Shown here one piece after another: positions 18,442-26,844 of a stretch of DNA of 64,000 nucleotides (position 1 is its first letter; every line of letters begins with the position of its first letter). The notes under the pieces are model-generated. The model did not search any database and was not told the DNA's origin. It saw nothing but the letters and a program-made list of their open reading frames with translations. Location: positions 62,001 to 126,000 of the forward strand of contig NZ_BCTF01000013.1 in assembly GCF_001571145.1 (NCBI RefSeq), written 5' to 3'. The position numbers were made by a program, and so were the translations under genes. The stretch comes from Hydrogenophaga flava NBRC 102514 (GTDB lineage: Bacteria > Pseudomonadota > Gammaproteobacteria > Burkholderiales > Burkholderiaceae_C).

Positions 18442-19344
18442 TTAGCCCCGCCGCGGCATGCGCCAGGGCAGCATGGCCTGCACGACCGGTGACACCAGGC
18501 GCGGCACGTTGAGCGTCTCGTGGAAGCTGGTCACGGTTTCGCCCAGCATCTGGCTCTGCAGCATGGCGCGCTGGTAGAACGGGGTGTCTTCAAGCTGCTG
18601 CATCACGCTCACCGGGCTGTTGCTGCGCATGCGCCGGTTCAGGCGCCAGGCGGTGCGGGGCAGGTCGCGCAGGGGCGGCGCGTCGAAGGGCGTCACGCGG
18701 CCGTCCGGGTGAAAGCGCAGCGCGAGCAGGCGGCCGCCCGGCTGGCCGGGTTCGACGTCGTAGAGCACGGCGGTGCTGCCATCAGCGAGCCGGCAGCGCG
18801 ACCAGTCCCACTCGCGGAACGCGCGGTCCACCGGCTCCTCGCCTTCGTTGCTGTCGAGGTAGGCATGGCCGTGCCAGCGCTGGGCCGGGTGTTCCAGGTT
18901 CACTTCCACCCGCGCGCTGGGCGCGATCGGGCCCCAGTGGTGGCGGCCGTGTGCGTCCAGCGCGGTGCTGAAGCCGAACAGGCGCTCGGGCGTCACGTGC
19001 ACGGTGCCGCGGATGCGGCGCGGCAGCGGCACGCCGACCTCGTCGATGTGCAGGGTCAGGTGCTGGCCGTCCCACTGCAGCTGGCTCAGGCCGAGGGTGA
19101 AGCAGTCGGCCTCGCGGTGGCAGTGGGTGGCGCCGCGTTCGGTCATGCTCCAGCGGTGGCCGCCCGGGTTGTAGATCGCCACGTTCAGGGCGCAATGGTC
19201 TTCGGGGTCGGCCGCGCCGCGGCGGCGCGCCCAGGCGTAGTAGGGCGAGAAGACGCTGCCGACGAAGGCGATGATGCTCAGGCCGTGTTGGCCGTCGTCG
19301 CTGAGGGCGTCGAGGTACCACCAGAGGTAGCCACCGGGTGCCAC
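18442..19344 (-). CDS. crtC: Hydroxyneurosporene (carotenoid 1,2-) hydratase
   Basis: About 300 residues from a GTG at 19344; the frame stays open back to 19650 but lies deep in crtD. The family core is clear: GGYLWWYLDALSDDGQHG, IIAFVGSVFSPYYAWARRR, and HPDGRVTPFDAPP. CrtC adds water to the psi end of neurosporene or lycopene, the first step toward spheroidene or spirilloxanthin. Its start overlaps the crtD 3' end by 67 bases. No in-frame ATG lies near the conserved beginning, so the true start is uncertain. Last gene of the minus-strand superoperon. Confidence 0.88.
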   Translation of the reverse strand: MAPGGYLWWYLDALSDDGQHGLSIIAFVGSVFSPYYAWARRRGAADPEDHCALNVAIYNPGGHRWSMTERGATHCHREADCFTLGLSQLQWDGQHLTLHIDEVGVPLPRRIRGTVHVTPERLFGFSTALDAHGRHHWGPIAPSARVEVNLEHPAQRWHGHAYLDSNEGEEPVDRAFREWDWSRCRLADGSTAVLYDVEPGQPGGRLLALRFHPDGRVTPFDAPPLRDLPRTAWRLNRRMRSNSPVSVMQQLEDTPFYQRAMLQSQMLGETVTSFHETLNVPRLVSPVVQAMLPWRMPRRG

Positions 19345-20855
19345 CGCCTGGTCAAAGCGGGGCTGGCCATCAGGGCCTCGGCCGCGAAGCGCCCGGACAG
19401 GGTCGCCATCGGCACCCCCGGCCCCGGGTGCACGCTGCCCCCCGCCAGGAACAGGCCCGGCACCGGTGTGCTGGCCACCGGCCGGGAGAAGGCCGAGCCC
19501 CAGCCGTGGCTCGCCTGGCCGTACAGGGCCCCGCCCGTGGCCGGGAAGCGGCGGTGGAAGTCCGCCGGTGTGGTGCGCTGCGCGGCCGGTCCCTGCGGCG
19601 TCAGTGGCAGACCGCAGCGGTGGAGCAGTTCGAAGGCTTGGGTCTCGCATCGGTCGAGCTCCTCGGGGGTGATGGTGTCGCCGTCGCCCATGGCGGGCGC
19701 GTTGACGAGGGCGAACAGGCGCTCGGGCGCGGCGCCGGTGGCGGTGGACCCGGCGGTGCCGCGGTCCTGCGCGCAGACGTAGACGGTGGGGGCGGCGGGC
19801 AGTCGGCCGCGCGCGAAGATGTCTGAAAACTCGCCGGCGTAGGGCGCGCGGTCGGCGTGCTGGAAGAACACGTTGTGGCGGTCCAGCGGGCAGTCGCCGG
19901 GGCGGGCATGCAGGGCCCAGGTGAGGGCCGAGAGCGAGCGCTGAGGCGCCCGGCGCGGCACGGCGCGCCGCAGCGGTTCACCCAGCAGGCCCGCGCGCAG
20001 CGCCGCGCTGTCGCCGTTGAAGACCACACTGTCGGCGCGCAGCAGCTCGCCACTGCTCAGGCGCACGCCCGCGACCCGGCCCTGCTGCAGCTCGATGCGT
20101 TCGCAGGCGGCGCCGTAGCGGAATACGGCGCCGCGCGCGGCGGCCAGCCGTTCCAGGCAGCGGGCGAGGGCATGCATGCCGCCGTCCACCGACCACACAC
20201 CGTCCATCTCGACCTGCGCGATCAGCATCAGCGTGGCCGGGGCCTGCCAGGGCGAGGAGCCGGTGTAGGTGGCGTAGCGGGCGAACAGCTGGCGCAGGCG
20301 CGGGTCGGCGAACTGGCGGCCCAGGCTGCGCCAGAGGCCAGACAGCGGGCCCAGTGCGGTCAGCGTGGCCAGGCCGCGCAGTCCGATGTCGCGGGTGAGC
20401 TGCGCCGCATTGGGCGAGGGGTGGCGGATGTAGGGCGTCTCCAGCGTGCGGTAGACCGCACGGGCGCGTTCGCAGAAGGCCTGGAAGCGGCGCGCCTCGG
20501 CGGGGCCAGCCAGCTGCGCCACGGCCTCGGTCGAGGCGGCCGGGTCGGCGTGCAGGTCGAGCCGGCTGCCGTCGTCCCACCAGTGGCGGGCCAGCACCGC
20601 CAGCGGCGCGATCGACAGTTCGGCCTCCAGCGTGGTGCCGACCTCGGCCATGAGCTGGTCGAACACCCAGCGCATGGTGAACACGGTGGGGCCGCTGTCG
20701 ATGGGCACGCCATCCACCCTGGGGGCGAAGAGCTTGCCGCCGGGCGCGTCCGAGGCCTCGACCACGGTGACCGCCAGACCGCGGTGTGCCAGCCGCAGCG
20801 CGGCAGACAGGCCGCCCATGCCGGCGCCGACCAAGACCACCTGGTGCGCACTCAT
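19278..20855 (-). CDS. crtD: Methoxyneurosporene (hydroxyneurosporene) desaturase
   Basis: 525 residues from the ATG at 20855. FAD Rossmann motif VLVGAGMGGLSAALRL at the N-terminus, then PGGKLFAPRVDGVPIDSGPT, and the C-terminal GGSVHPGPGVPMATLSGR of CrtI/CrtD desaturases. CrtD introduces the 3,4 double bond in the spheroidene/spirilloxanthin branch. The choice of CrtD over a second CrtI rests on the neighbours crtC and crtA. The C-terminal tail overlaps the beginning of crtC in another frame. Confidence 0.93.
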   Translation of the reverse strand: MSAHQVVLVGAGMGGLSAALRLAHRGLAVTVVEASDAPGGKLFAPRVDGVPIDSGPTVFTMRWVFDQLMAEVGTTLEAELSIAPLAVLARHWWDDGSRLDLHADPAASTEAVAQLAGPAEARRFQAFCERARAVYRTLETPYIRHPSPNAAQLTRDIGLRGLATLTALGPLSGLWRSLGRQFADPRLRQLFARYATYTGSSPWQAPATLMLIAQVEMDGVWSVDGGMHALARCLERLAAARGAVFRYGAACERIELQQGRVAGVRLSSGELLRADSVVFNGDSAALRAGLLGEPLRRAVPRRAPQRSLSALTWALHARPGDCPLDRHNVFFQHADRAPYAGEFSDIFARGRLPAAPTVYVCAQDRGTAGSTATGAAPERLFALVNAPAMGDGDTITPEELDRCETQAFELLHRCGLPLTPQGPAAQRTTPADFHRRFPATGGALYGQASHGWGSAFSRPVASTPVPGLFLAGGSVHPGPGVPMATLSGRFAAEALMASPALTRRWHPVATSGGTSTPSATTANTA

Positions 20856-20877
20856 CGGGTGACCCTTCCCGCGTGGT

Positions 20878-21687
20878 TCATGGCGGCGGCCCCGGCAGGT
20901 GGTAGACGTTGCCGCCCTCCACACGCACGTCGGGCGCGCGGTGCGGCGAGGGCCAGCGCCCCTGGTGCTCCAGCAGGCGCATTCGCACGAACAGCGATTC
21001 GGAAAAGTACTGGTGGCGGTAGGCCGCCTCGATGGCCTGCTGGTGCGCGCCCTTGTGCGCGTAGTCGAGCATCGAGGGCGTGTCCTTCCAGAGGCTGAAG
21101 GTGCACTGGCGGATCAGCGGCGCCTCACCCAGGCCCATGGCCAGGGTGCAGCCGCGGGCGTGCTGCATCGCGGCCTGCGCGGCGGGGGCGTTGCGCCAGA
21201 ACTCCATCGCCCGAGCGGGCCGGATGCTGGCGCGCGTCAGGGCGGCCAGCGGCCGGTGGTCGGGGGGCGGGTCGTCGTCGTTGGCCGCGCGGGCCAGGGC
21301 GCCGAGCTGGGTGGCCTGGGTGGCGCCCCAGGCCTGGCCGTCCCACGAACCGCGCGCCGACTCCACCTCCAGCAGACCGCACCAGAACTCCGCCGCGCGC
21401 TCGCGGTAGGCACTGACCGTCGGCCCGGCCAGGAAGGCGCGCGCCTGGTCGGCGTGGTCGAACAGGGTGACCACGCCCTGGTGGCTGGCGCTGGGGCGCA
21501 GGCCGAAGCCGCCACCGGCGCCGCTGCCCATGACCTTGCTGAACATCAGCCCGGGCGTGTCCCGCAGCGAGGCCGGCCCCTGCACCAGGCGCATCCAGGC
21601 CCAGGTCTGGTGCTGGCGCCGCACGTTCACGAGCACCACCGCCACCACGCCCGTGAGCGTGATGAGGCCGGGCAGGGCGGCGACCAT
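20878..21687 (-). CDS. crtA: Spheroidene monooxygenase
   Basis: 269 residues with the CrtA segments LRDTPGLMFSKVMGSG, CTLAMGLGEAPLIRQCTFS and YFSESLFVRMRLLEHQG. CrtA adds the keto group at C-2, turning spheroidene to spheroidenone under oxygen. A hydrophobic N-terminus (residues 3-21) could anchor it to the membrane. The ATG is one base after the ispH stop and the gene ends 22 bases before crtD, so ispH-crtA-crtD-crtC is tightly packed. Confidence 0.95.
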   Translation of the reverse strand: MVAALPGLITLTGVVAVVLVNVRRQHQTWAWMRLVQGPASLRDTPGLMFSKVMGSGAGGGFGLRPSASHQGVVTLFDHADQARAFLAGPTVSAYRERAAEFWCGLLEVESARGSWDGQAWGATQATQLGALARAANDDDPPPDHRPLAALTRASIRPARAMEFWRNAPAAQAAMQHARGCTLAMGLGEAPLIRQCTFSLWKDTPSMLDYAHKGAHQQAIEAAYRHQYFSESLFVRMRLLEHQGRWPSPHRAPDVRVEGGNVYHLPGPPP

Positions 21688-21688
21688 G

Positions 21689-22633
21689 TCAGCCCACCGG
21701 AGCGACCAGCTCCGCCGGCAGGCGAAAGTGAGCGCGCTCCTGCACGCCCGGCAGCTGCACCACCGGGCCGGCGTGCCGCTGTCGCAGGGCGCTGACGACC
21801 TGCTGCACCAGCAGCTCGGGCGTGGAGGCGCCGGAGGTGATGCCCACGCGCAGGGTCTGCAGCGCTGGCGAGGTCAGCCATTCGCTGCGGATGTCGCTCG
21901 CGTCCTGCACCAGGTGGGCCGGCACGCCCGCGTGTCCGGCCACCTCGCGCAGGCGGTTGGAGTTGGAGCTGTTGCGCGCACCGACCACCAGCACCACGTC
22001 CACCTGCGCGGCCAGCGCGCGCACCGCCACCTGGCGGTTCTGGGTGGCGTAGCAGATGCCGTCCACCTCGGGGCCGACGATGCGCGGGTAGCGGGCGTGC
22101 AGCGCGGCGATGATGTCGCGCGTGTCGTCCAGGCTCAGGGTGGTCTGCGTCACGTAGGCCAGCGGCGCGTCGGCCGGCAGGGGCAGCGCCTGCACGTCCT
22201 CGACCCGGCTCACCAGGTGCACCGGCGCGTCGACCTGGCCCATGGTGCCCACCACCTCTTCGTGCCCGGCGTGTCCGATCATCAGCAGGGTGTGGCCCTG
22301 GCGCACGAAGCGCTGCGCCTGCTGGTGCACCTTGCTCACCAGCGGACAGGTGGCGTCCACCGCGTGCAGGCCCAGGCGCTGGGCCTGGTCCACCACGCGG
22401 GTGGCCACGCCGTGCGCGCTGAACACCAGCTGCGCGCCTTCGGGCACCGCGTCCAGCGCGTCGACGAACACCACCCCGCGCGAGCGCAGGTCGTTCACCA
22501 CCCACTGGTTGTGGACGATCTCGTGGAACACATAGACCGGCGCACCGTGTTGCTCCAGCACCCGCTCGACGATCTCGATCGCGCGCGTCACGCCGGCGCA
22601 GAAGCCGCGGGGCTGGGCCAGCAGGACGGGCAT
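21689..22633 (-). CDS. ispH: 4-hydroxy-3-methylbut-2-enyl diphosphate reductase
   Basis: 314 residues, full length for IspH/LytB. Iron-sulfur Cys ligands sit in PRGFCAGVTRAIEI, DATCPLVSKVHQQ and GARNSSNS-adjacent segments (CYATQNRQVAV lies between); the EIVHNQWVVNDL and SAHGVA motifs are intact. IspH makes IPP and DMAPP in the last step of the MEP pathway, the precursors for carotenoids and phytol. Placement between pufC and crtA suggests a light-cluster copy tuned to pigment demand; a second housekeeping copy elsewhere is likely but not visible here. Confidence 0.95.
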   Translation of the reverse strand: MPVLLAQPRGFCAGVTRAIEIVERVLEQHGAPVYVFHEIVHNQWVVNDLRSRGVVFVDALDAVPEGAQLVFSAHGVATRVVDQAQRLGLHAVDATCPLVSKVHQQAQRFVRQGHTLLMIGHAGHEEVVGTMGQVDAPVHLVSRVEDVQALPLPADAPLAYVTQTTLSLDDTRDIIAALHARYPRIVGPEVDGICYATQNRQVAVRALAAQVDVVLVVGARNSSNSNRLREVAGHAGVPAHLVQDASDIRSEWLTSPALQTLRVGITSGASTPELLVQQVVSALRQRHAGPVVQLPGVQERAHFRLPAELVAPVG

Positions 22634-22668
22634 GGTGGCGACCTCATGGGCGTGGGTGGAGGAGGGCT

Positions 22669-24120
22669 TCAGCGCGCGGCGTTGATCTCGACCCGGCGCG
22701 CGTCGGCGCTGGCGCCGGCCACGGCCAGTTCGGGTTTCCTGAGCTCGATGCGGTCCTCGGCCACGCCCGCGGCCTTGAGCGCGTCGCGCACGCTGAAGGC
22801 CCGGCGCTTGGACAGCTCCATGTTGGCGTCCATGTTGCCGCTCTGGTCGGCAAAGCCCGAGATAGTCACCTTCACGCCCGGCTCGGCGGCCAGCAGCTTG
22901 GCGGCGTCGGCAATCACCTTGCGCGCCTCGTCGGTGAGGTTGTCCTTGCCCACGGTGAACAGCACCTTGGCCGGCAGCAGGGCGGCCAGGGCCTCGGACG
23001 GTGCGGCGGCTGCCGCGGTGGCGACGGCTGGAGCGTCACCCGCAGCGGGCACGCCGTCGGCCGGTGCCGCCGGTATGGCGGCCGTCTTCTCGACCGCCTC
23101 GCGCAGCGCGGCCAGGCCTGGGTAGTCCTTGACCATGGGCGCGCCGAACAGCGGCTTGTAGGCGCCCTGGTGGCAGGTGGCGCAGTTGAGCTTGGCCACG
23201 TCGCCCAGCTCGCCCTTGCGGTTGGCCGGGAAGGTCGGGGTCAGCGGCTCCATGTGCTGGTTGTTCAGGTCGCGCACCATGCGGATGCCGTGGAAGGCCG
23301 TCAGCCGCTGCGGCGGTCCGCCGTCCCATTTGCTGAACGACTGGGTGCTGTGGCAGAAGGTGCAGTTCACACCCAGCGAGGCCGACATGTGCGTCATCAG
23401 GCTGTAGGTGGTCTCGGTGCGCGCGATGCTGGCGACGTGGTCGGTGGGCAGCGCCTTGGTGGACTGCACGCGGATCGGTTTGCTGCCCGAGAGGTAGGGC
23501 GTGAACGGGTCGTAGGGCAGCGAGGCGAGCTTGACGCTGGATGCGGGCGTGTTCTGCGCCATCTTGTTGCCGATGAAGTCGGCCCCCTTGTCCTGCACCG
23601 GTGGCTTGAACCACACGAACTTGGGAACGGGCTGGCCGCGGTGGCAGGTGAAGCAGGTGACACCGGTGGTGGAGACGTGGTTCTTCCAGTCGCTGTTGAT
23701 GGTCTGCGTCATCTTGACCATGTTGCGCGCGACCAGCTTGGTGTAGAGGCTGTCGTCGGCGAAGTTGGCCGGGTTGTGGCAGTAGTTGCAGCCCTGTTCG
23801 GGCGGCGCCACCCAGGCGGTCATCGAGACCATCAGGTTGGTGAAGTCGCCCACGCTCAGGTGGCCCAGCACCTTCACGTTCTGGTAGACCTCGCTGGCCT
23901 TGGGGCCGTCGGGCGCCGGGGCCGGCGCGGGTGGCGGTGGCTGGTTGGCCTCGATCACGCCTTCCATGGTGCGCGGGTTGTAGACCTGGACCATGCCGGT
24001 GCCGCGGTAGCCGTTCTGCACCGTGTCCATCGGCGGGCGCTCGCAGGCCGTCAGCAGCACCAGGGAACCCAGGGCCAGCAGCTTGAGCCAGCCGGCGTGT
24101 GCGGTGTGTCGGGTGTTCAT
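22669..24120 (-). CDS. pufC: Reaction centre tetraheme cytochrome c subunit fused to a C-terminal OmpA-type domain
   Basis: 483 residues, well above the usual roughly 340-365 of PufC. Lipoprotein signal with LLTAC (Cys26), a Pro-rich stretch (61-70), then four heme sites: CNYCH 111-115, CFTCH 156-160, CTFCH 253-257, CATCH 313-317. After an Ala/Pro-rich linker (about 347-382) comes a domain at 383-483 with VTISGFADQSG and ELSKRRAFSVRDAL, the OmpA/MotB peptidoglycan-binding pattern, ending DARRVEI. PufC reduces the oxidised special pair from periplasmic carriers. The reading frame is continuous with no break at the join. The ATG shares one base with the pufM stop. Confidence 0.95.
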   Translation of the reverse strand: MNTRHTAHAGWLKLLALGSLVLLTACERPPMDTVQNGYRGTGMVQVYNPRTMEGVIEANQPPPPAPAPAPDGPKASEVYQNVKVLGHLSVGDFTNLMVSMTAWVAPPEQGCNYCHNPANFADDSLYTKLVARNMVKMTQTINSDWKNHVSTTGVTCFTCHRGQPVPKFVWFKPPVQDKGADFIGNKMAQNTPASSVKLASLPYDPFTPYLSGSKPIRVQSTKALPTDHVASIARTETTYSLMTHMSASLGVNCTFCHSTQSFSKWDGGPPQRLTAFHGIRMVRDLNNQHMEPLTPTFPANRKGELGDVAKLNCATCHQGAYKPLFGAPMVKDYPGLAALREAVEKTAAIPAAPADGVPAAGDAPAVATAAAAAPSEALAALLPAKVLFTVGKDNLTDEARKVIADAAKLLAAEPGVKVTISGFADQSGNMDANMELSKRRAFSVRDALKAAGVAEDRIELRKPELAVAGASADARRVEINAAR

Positions 24121-25097
24121 CACTTGGCTCCTGGGGTGAGTGCGGGGTCCATCACCGCAGGGAACACATCGGGGTACGGGGGCGCCACGCCATGCTTGAT
24201 GGCCCAGAGGTACCAGTTGTCTACCACCGTGCCGGTCAGCAGGATGCCGATGCCGCCCACCAGCGGGCACAGCACGGCGAACCACCAGGCCCAGCGGTGG
24301 ATGGATTCCATCGTGGCGTTGAAGCCCATGGTCCAGCGCCAGAACAGGGCGGCGCGTTCGCTGGCGGTGCCGCGGTCGACGATCTGCTCGATCTCGCGCT
24401 CGCCGCCGAAGCGGCTGACCGCCAGGATGGTGGCGCCGTGCATCGCGAACAGCAGCGTCGCGCCATACAGGAAGGCGATCGAGAGCGCGTGGAACGGGTT
24501 GTAGAACAGGTTGCCGTAGCGCAGCGAGAAGGCGGCCGTCCAGTCCAGGTGCGGGAAGATGCCGAAGGGCACGGCCTCGCTCCACGAACCCATCAGCACC
24601 GGGCGAATGAAGCCCAGCACCAGGAACAGCCAGATCGCGGCGGCAAACGCCCAGGCCACGTGCGTACCCATGCCGAGCTGGCGCGCCCGGGTGTAGGTGC
24701 GGGCCCACCACAGCAGCACCGAGATGGTGAGGAAGCCGCCGGCCATCAGCCACCAGCCGCCGTCGTTGAGCGGCGGCAGCGACAGACCGTACTGCGCGGG
24801 CGGCGGCTCCAGCGAGAGCCAGAACAGCTGGCGCACGAACTGGATCGGGTCCCAGTTCACCGAGGCCAGCATGTTGAAGCCCATGATGTTGATCGCCAGC
24901 ACGCCGAAGATCAGCGAGGCGATGCCCATCGCGCCCAGGTAGATGGGACCGATCTGGGCGTTGCCCAGGCGGCCCAGCAGGTGGAAGATGGCCGGCTCCT
25001 TGCCGGTGCGCGGGCTGTTGCCGCGCGGCAGCGGCACGCCGTGGTGCAGCGGGCCGGTGGCCTGCACGGTGGTGAAGAGGTTCTGGTATTGCGCCAT
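24120..25097 (-). CDS. pufM: Photosynthetic reaction centre subunit M
   Basis: 325 residues. Five membrane spans, and the cofactor ligands are in register with known M subunits plus one: His183 and His203 for bacteriochlorophylls, His220, Glu235 and His267 for the non-heme iron. PufM binds QA and half of the special pair. The start MAQYQNLF has GAGGAGAACC upstream. The stop overlaps pufC as TGATG. It starts 23 bases after pufL. Confidence 0.98.
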   Translation of the reverse strand: MAQYQNLFTTVQATGPLHHGVPLPRGNSPRTGKEPAIFHLLGRLGNAQIGPIYLGAMGIASLIFGVLAINIMGFNMLASVNWDPIQFVRQLFWLSLEPPPAQYGLSLPPLNDGGWWLMAGGFLTISVLLWWARTYTRARQLGMGTHVAWAFAAAIWLFLVLGFIRPVLMGSWSEAVPFGIFPHLDWTAAFSLRYGNLFYNPFHALSIAFLYGATLLFAMHGATILAVSRFGGEREIEQIVDRGTASERAALFWRWTMGFNATMESIHRWAWWFAVLCPLVGGIGILLTGTVVDNWYLWAIKHGVAPPYPDVFPAVMDPALTPGAK

Positions 25098-25120
25098 GGT
25101 GGTTCTCCTCGGGTTGCTTC

Positions 25121-25960
25121 TTATTTCAGAGGCCACTGGGCCCAGATCGGCATGTTCAGCCACCAGCCCCACCACTCGGGCCAGCCGCGGCTCCAGAAGG
25201 GCCCGCTGATCACGATGCACAGGGCGCTGAACAGCACCGCGGCCAGCGCCAGGAACAGGCCCAGGCGGTGGATGCCCAGGGTGCCGATGGAGTAGCCGAT
25301 GGTGTCGCGAAAGAACGTGTCCTCGTGCTCCGGCGTCTTCACCACTTCGCCCTTCTTTGGGTTGGTGGCCGAGAGGATCAGCGAGCCGTGCAGCGAGAGC
25401 GCGAACGTGGTGGCGAAGAAGAAGCTCACCGCGATCATGTGCGCCGGGTTGTAGTGGAAGTGCAGGTACTGGTAGCCCACGTTGGACACCCAGTCCAGGT
25501 GGCTGAAGATGCCGTAGGGGAAGCCGTGGCCCCAGGCGCCCAGCAGCACGGGGCGGATGACGACCAGCGTCACGTAGGCCAGGATGGCGACGCTGAACGC
25601 GGCGGGCACGTGGTAGCCCATGCCCAGTTTTCGGCAGATCTCCACCTCGCGCAGCGCCCAGGAGCCGAAGGCACCGATGGCGCAGACGGTGATGAGCTGC
25701 CACAGGCCACCTTCCATCAGCGGCGCAAAGCGCAGGCCGTAGGACAGGTCGGGCGGCGCGATGCTGATCTGCCAGAGGTTCCAGGTGGGGCCCTGCGAGG
25801 CGCCCCAGAGGATCATGGCGGTGCCCAGGAACGCGAAGAACAGGGTGGTGACGCCGAAGAAGCCGACGTAGAACGGACCCACCCAGAAGTCGAACAGGTC
25901 GCCGCCCACCAGTGTTCCGCCTCGAACCCGGTATTTCTTTTCAAAGTTGAGCATGGCCAT
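25121..25960 (-). CDS. pufL: Photosynthetic reaction centre subunit L
   Basis: 279 residues starting [20 protein letters not shown], the canonical opening. Ligands: His154 and His174 (bacteriochlorophyll), His191 and His231 (iron), Glu213 in the QB proton path. With PufM it forms the charge-separating core. It is preceded by the pufA-pufL stem-loop and followed closely by pufM. Confidence 0.98.
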   Translation of the reverse strand: MAMLNFEKKYRVRGGTLVGGDLFDFWVGPFYVGFFGVTTLFFAFLGTAMILWGASQGPTWNLWQISIAPPDLSYGLRFAPLMEGGLWQLITVCAIGAFGSWALREVEICRKLGMGYHVPAAFSVAILAYVTLVVIRPVLLGAWGHGFPYGIFSHLDWVSNVGYQYLHFHYNPAHMIAVSFFFATTFALSLHGSLILSATNPKKGEVVKTPEHEDTFFRDTIGYSIGTLGIHRLGLFLALAAVLFSALCIVISGPFWSRGWPEWWGWWLNMPIWAQWPLK

Positions 25961-26023
25961 GGTGCGGCCCTCCTGACTCAGGTGGTGTTAGGACGTTTTG
26001 GCAATCGAATGGGGGAGGGGCGT

Positions 26024-26060
26024 AGATGCTGCGCTGTGCCCGCGCGCAGTCGCAGCATCT
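26024..26060 (-). promoter_or_regulatory. pufA-pufL intercistronic stem-loop
   Basis: Perfect 10-bp inverted repeat AGATGCTGCG (26024-26033) and CGCAGCATCT (26051-26060) with a 17-base loop that can pair further. It starts 18 bases after the pufA stop and lies before pufL, with no T-run behind it, so it is not a plain terminator. In other purple bacteria a hairpin here protects the pufBA RNA segment and gives more LH1 than reaction centre; the same role is inferred. Confidence 0.75.
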
Positions 26061-26078
26061 GCACACCTCGTGCGGCGT

Positions 26079-26279
26079 TCAGGACGTCGCAGAAGGGGTG
26101 GCAGCGGGCATCGGCGCCAGCTGCGCCGCGGCCGCCGGGGCCTTTTTCGGGCCGTCGAGCCAGTTGAACTTGTTGGTGCTCAACAGGATGAGGTGGATCA
26201 TGACTGCGATGGCAAACAGGAACACCGCTTGCGCAACCATGGTCCGGAGGGGGTCGAAAAGACGCCAGATTCTCCACAT
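26079..26279 (-). CDS. pufA: LH1 antenna alpha polypeptide
   Basis: 66 residues: [13 protein letters not shown] opening, one membrane helix, and the bacteriochlorophyll ligand His29 in MIHLILLST, all standard for LH1 alpha. The tail after residue 44 is Lys, Ala and Pro-rich (KKAPAAAAQ...) and may be trimmed. GGAGAAAACATC precedes the ATG. It is separated from pufB by orf74, which is unusual because pufBA are normally adjacent. Confidence 0.97.
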   Translation of the reverse strand: MWRIWRLFDPLRTMVAQAVFLFAIAVMIHLILLSTNKFNWLDGPKKAPAAAAQLAPMPAATPSATS

Positions 26280-26291
26280 GATGTTTTCTCC

Positions 26292-26516
26292 TTAGATCAG
26301 TTGGGACATGACCGTGTAAACCGCGGCATGCACGCCCGAGAAGATGCTGGTCTTGTGTTCGGCGCCAGGCAGCCACTGCTGCCAGTGCAGACCGACCAGC
26401 AGACCCAGCAGGGCCACCGACAGCAGCAACAGAAAGCACGGTGCAAAGATCAGGACAAACGACAGCTTGTCTTCCCGGTGAGTGGGCTTATGGGTCTCAT
26501 AAGACACGACGTTCAT
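26292..26516 (-). CDS. Unidentified 74-residue single-span membrane protein between pufB and pufA
   Basis: 74 residues: polar N-terminus (1-17, with THREDK), one hydrophobic helix (about 19-43, FAPCFLLLLSVALLGLLVGL), then HWQQWLPG and a C-terminal segment ending AVYTVMSQLI. A strong GGAGAA ribosome site lies 8 bases before the ATG. The gene is 12 bases upstream of pufA and 39 bases after pufB, so it is in the LH1 transcript. It lacks the LH1 alpha and beta signatures and I see no clear match to PufQ, PufX or PufY. Its size, topology and position fit an extra core-antenna subunit or assembly factor; this is inference only. Confidence 0.8.
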   Translation of the reverse strand: MNVVSYETHKPTHREDKLSFVLIFAPCFLLLLSVALLGLLVGLHWQQWLPGAEHKTSIFSGVHAAVYTVMSQLI

Positions 26517-26555
26517 GGCAGTTCTCCAATCATGAAAAGTCAGGCCAGTCCGGAC

Positions 26556-26699
26556 TCAGAGCCAGGGCCGCCAGAACCACACCAGGACGTGGGCAACCAC
26601 GGCGATGGCCGTGAACCCGATGAAGCCCTGGATGTAGTACTGGTGGAACTCCTGAGCTTCCTCGTCGGTCAGGCCGGAAATCGATGTCCGTGTAGCCAT
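26556..26699 (-). CDS. pufB: LH1 antenna beta polypeptide
   Basis: 47 residues: [18 protein letters not shown], then [12 protein letters not shown], with conserved His19 and the bacteriochlorophyll ligand His37. This is the complete LH1 beta pattern. AAGGAG lies 9 bases before the ATG. It is the first puf gene, 145 bases after bchZ; no pufQ is found in that gap. Confidence 0.97.
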   Translation of the reverse strand: MATRTSISGLTDEEAQEFHQYYIQGFIGFTAIAVVAHVLVWFWRPWL

Positions 26700-26844
26700 A
26701 CGAATGCTCCTTTTCAATAAGGCCGTGAGGCCTGCGTTGCGCCCGACCCGCGCAACCTGGGCAGCCGCAGCGAGGCGCCACGACATGGGGGTGGACCGGC
26801 CCTGGGGCCGGAATCCGGAAGGGGTTGGCGTGCCGCCATGTGCT

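Noticed and set aside
26530..26781. Alternative 83-residue frame over pufB
   Set aside because: The pufB frame gives a complete LH1 beta with ribosome site; this one has no signature.
26700..26844. pufQ gene or puf promoter ahead of pufB
   Set aside because: The gap holds no small membrane-protein frame with a ribosome site, no PpsR box and no convincing -35/-10 pair.
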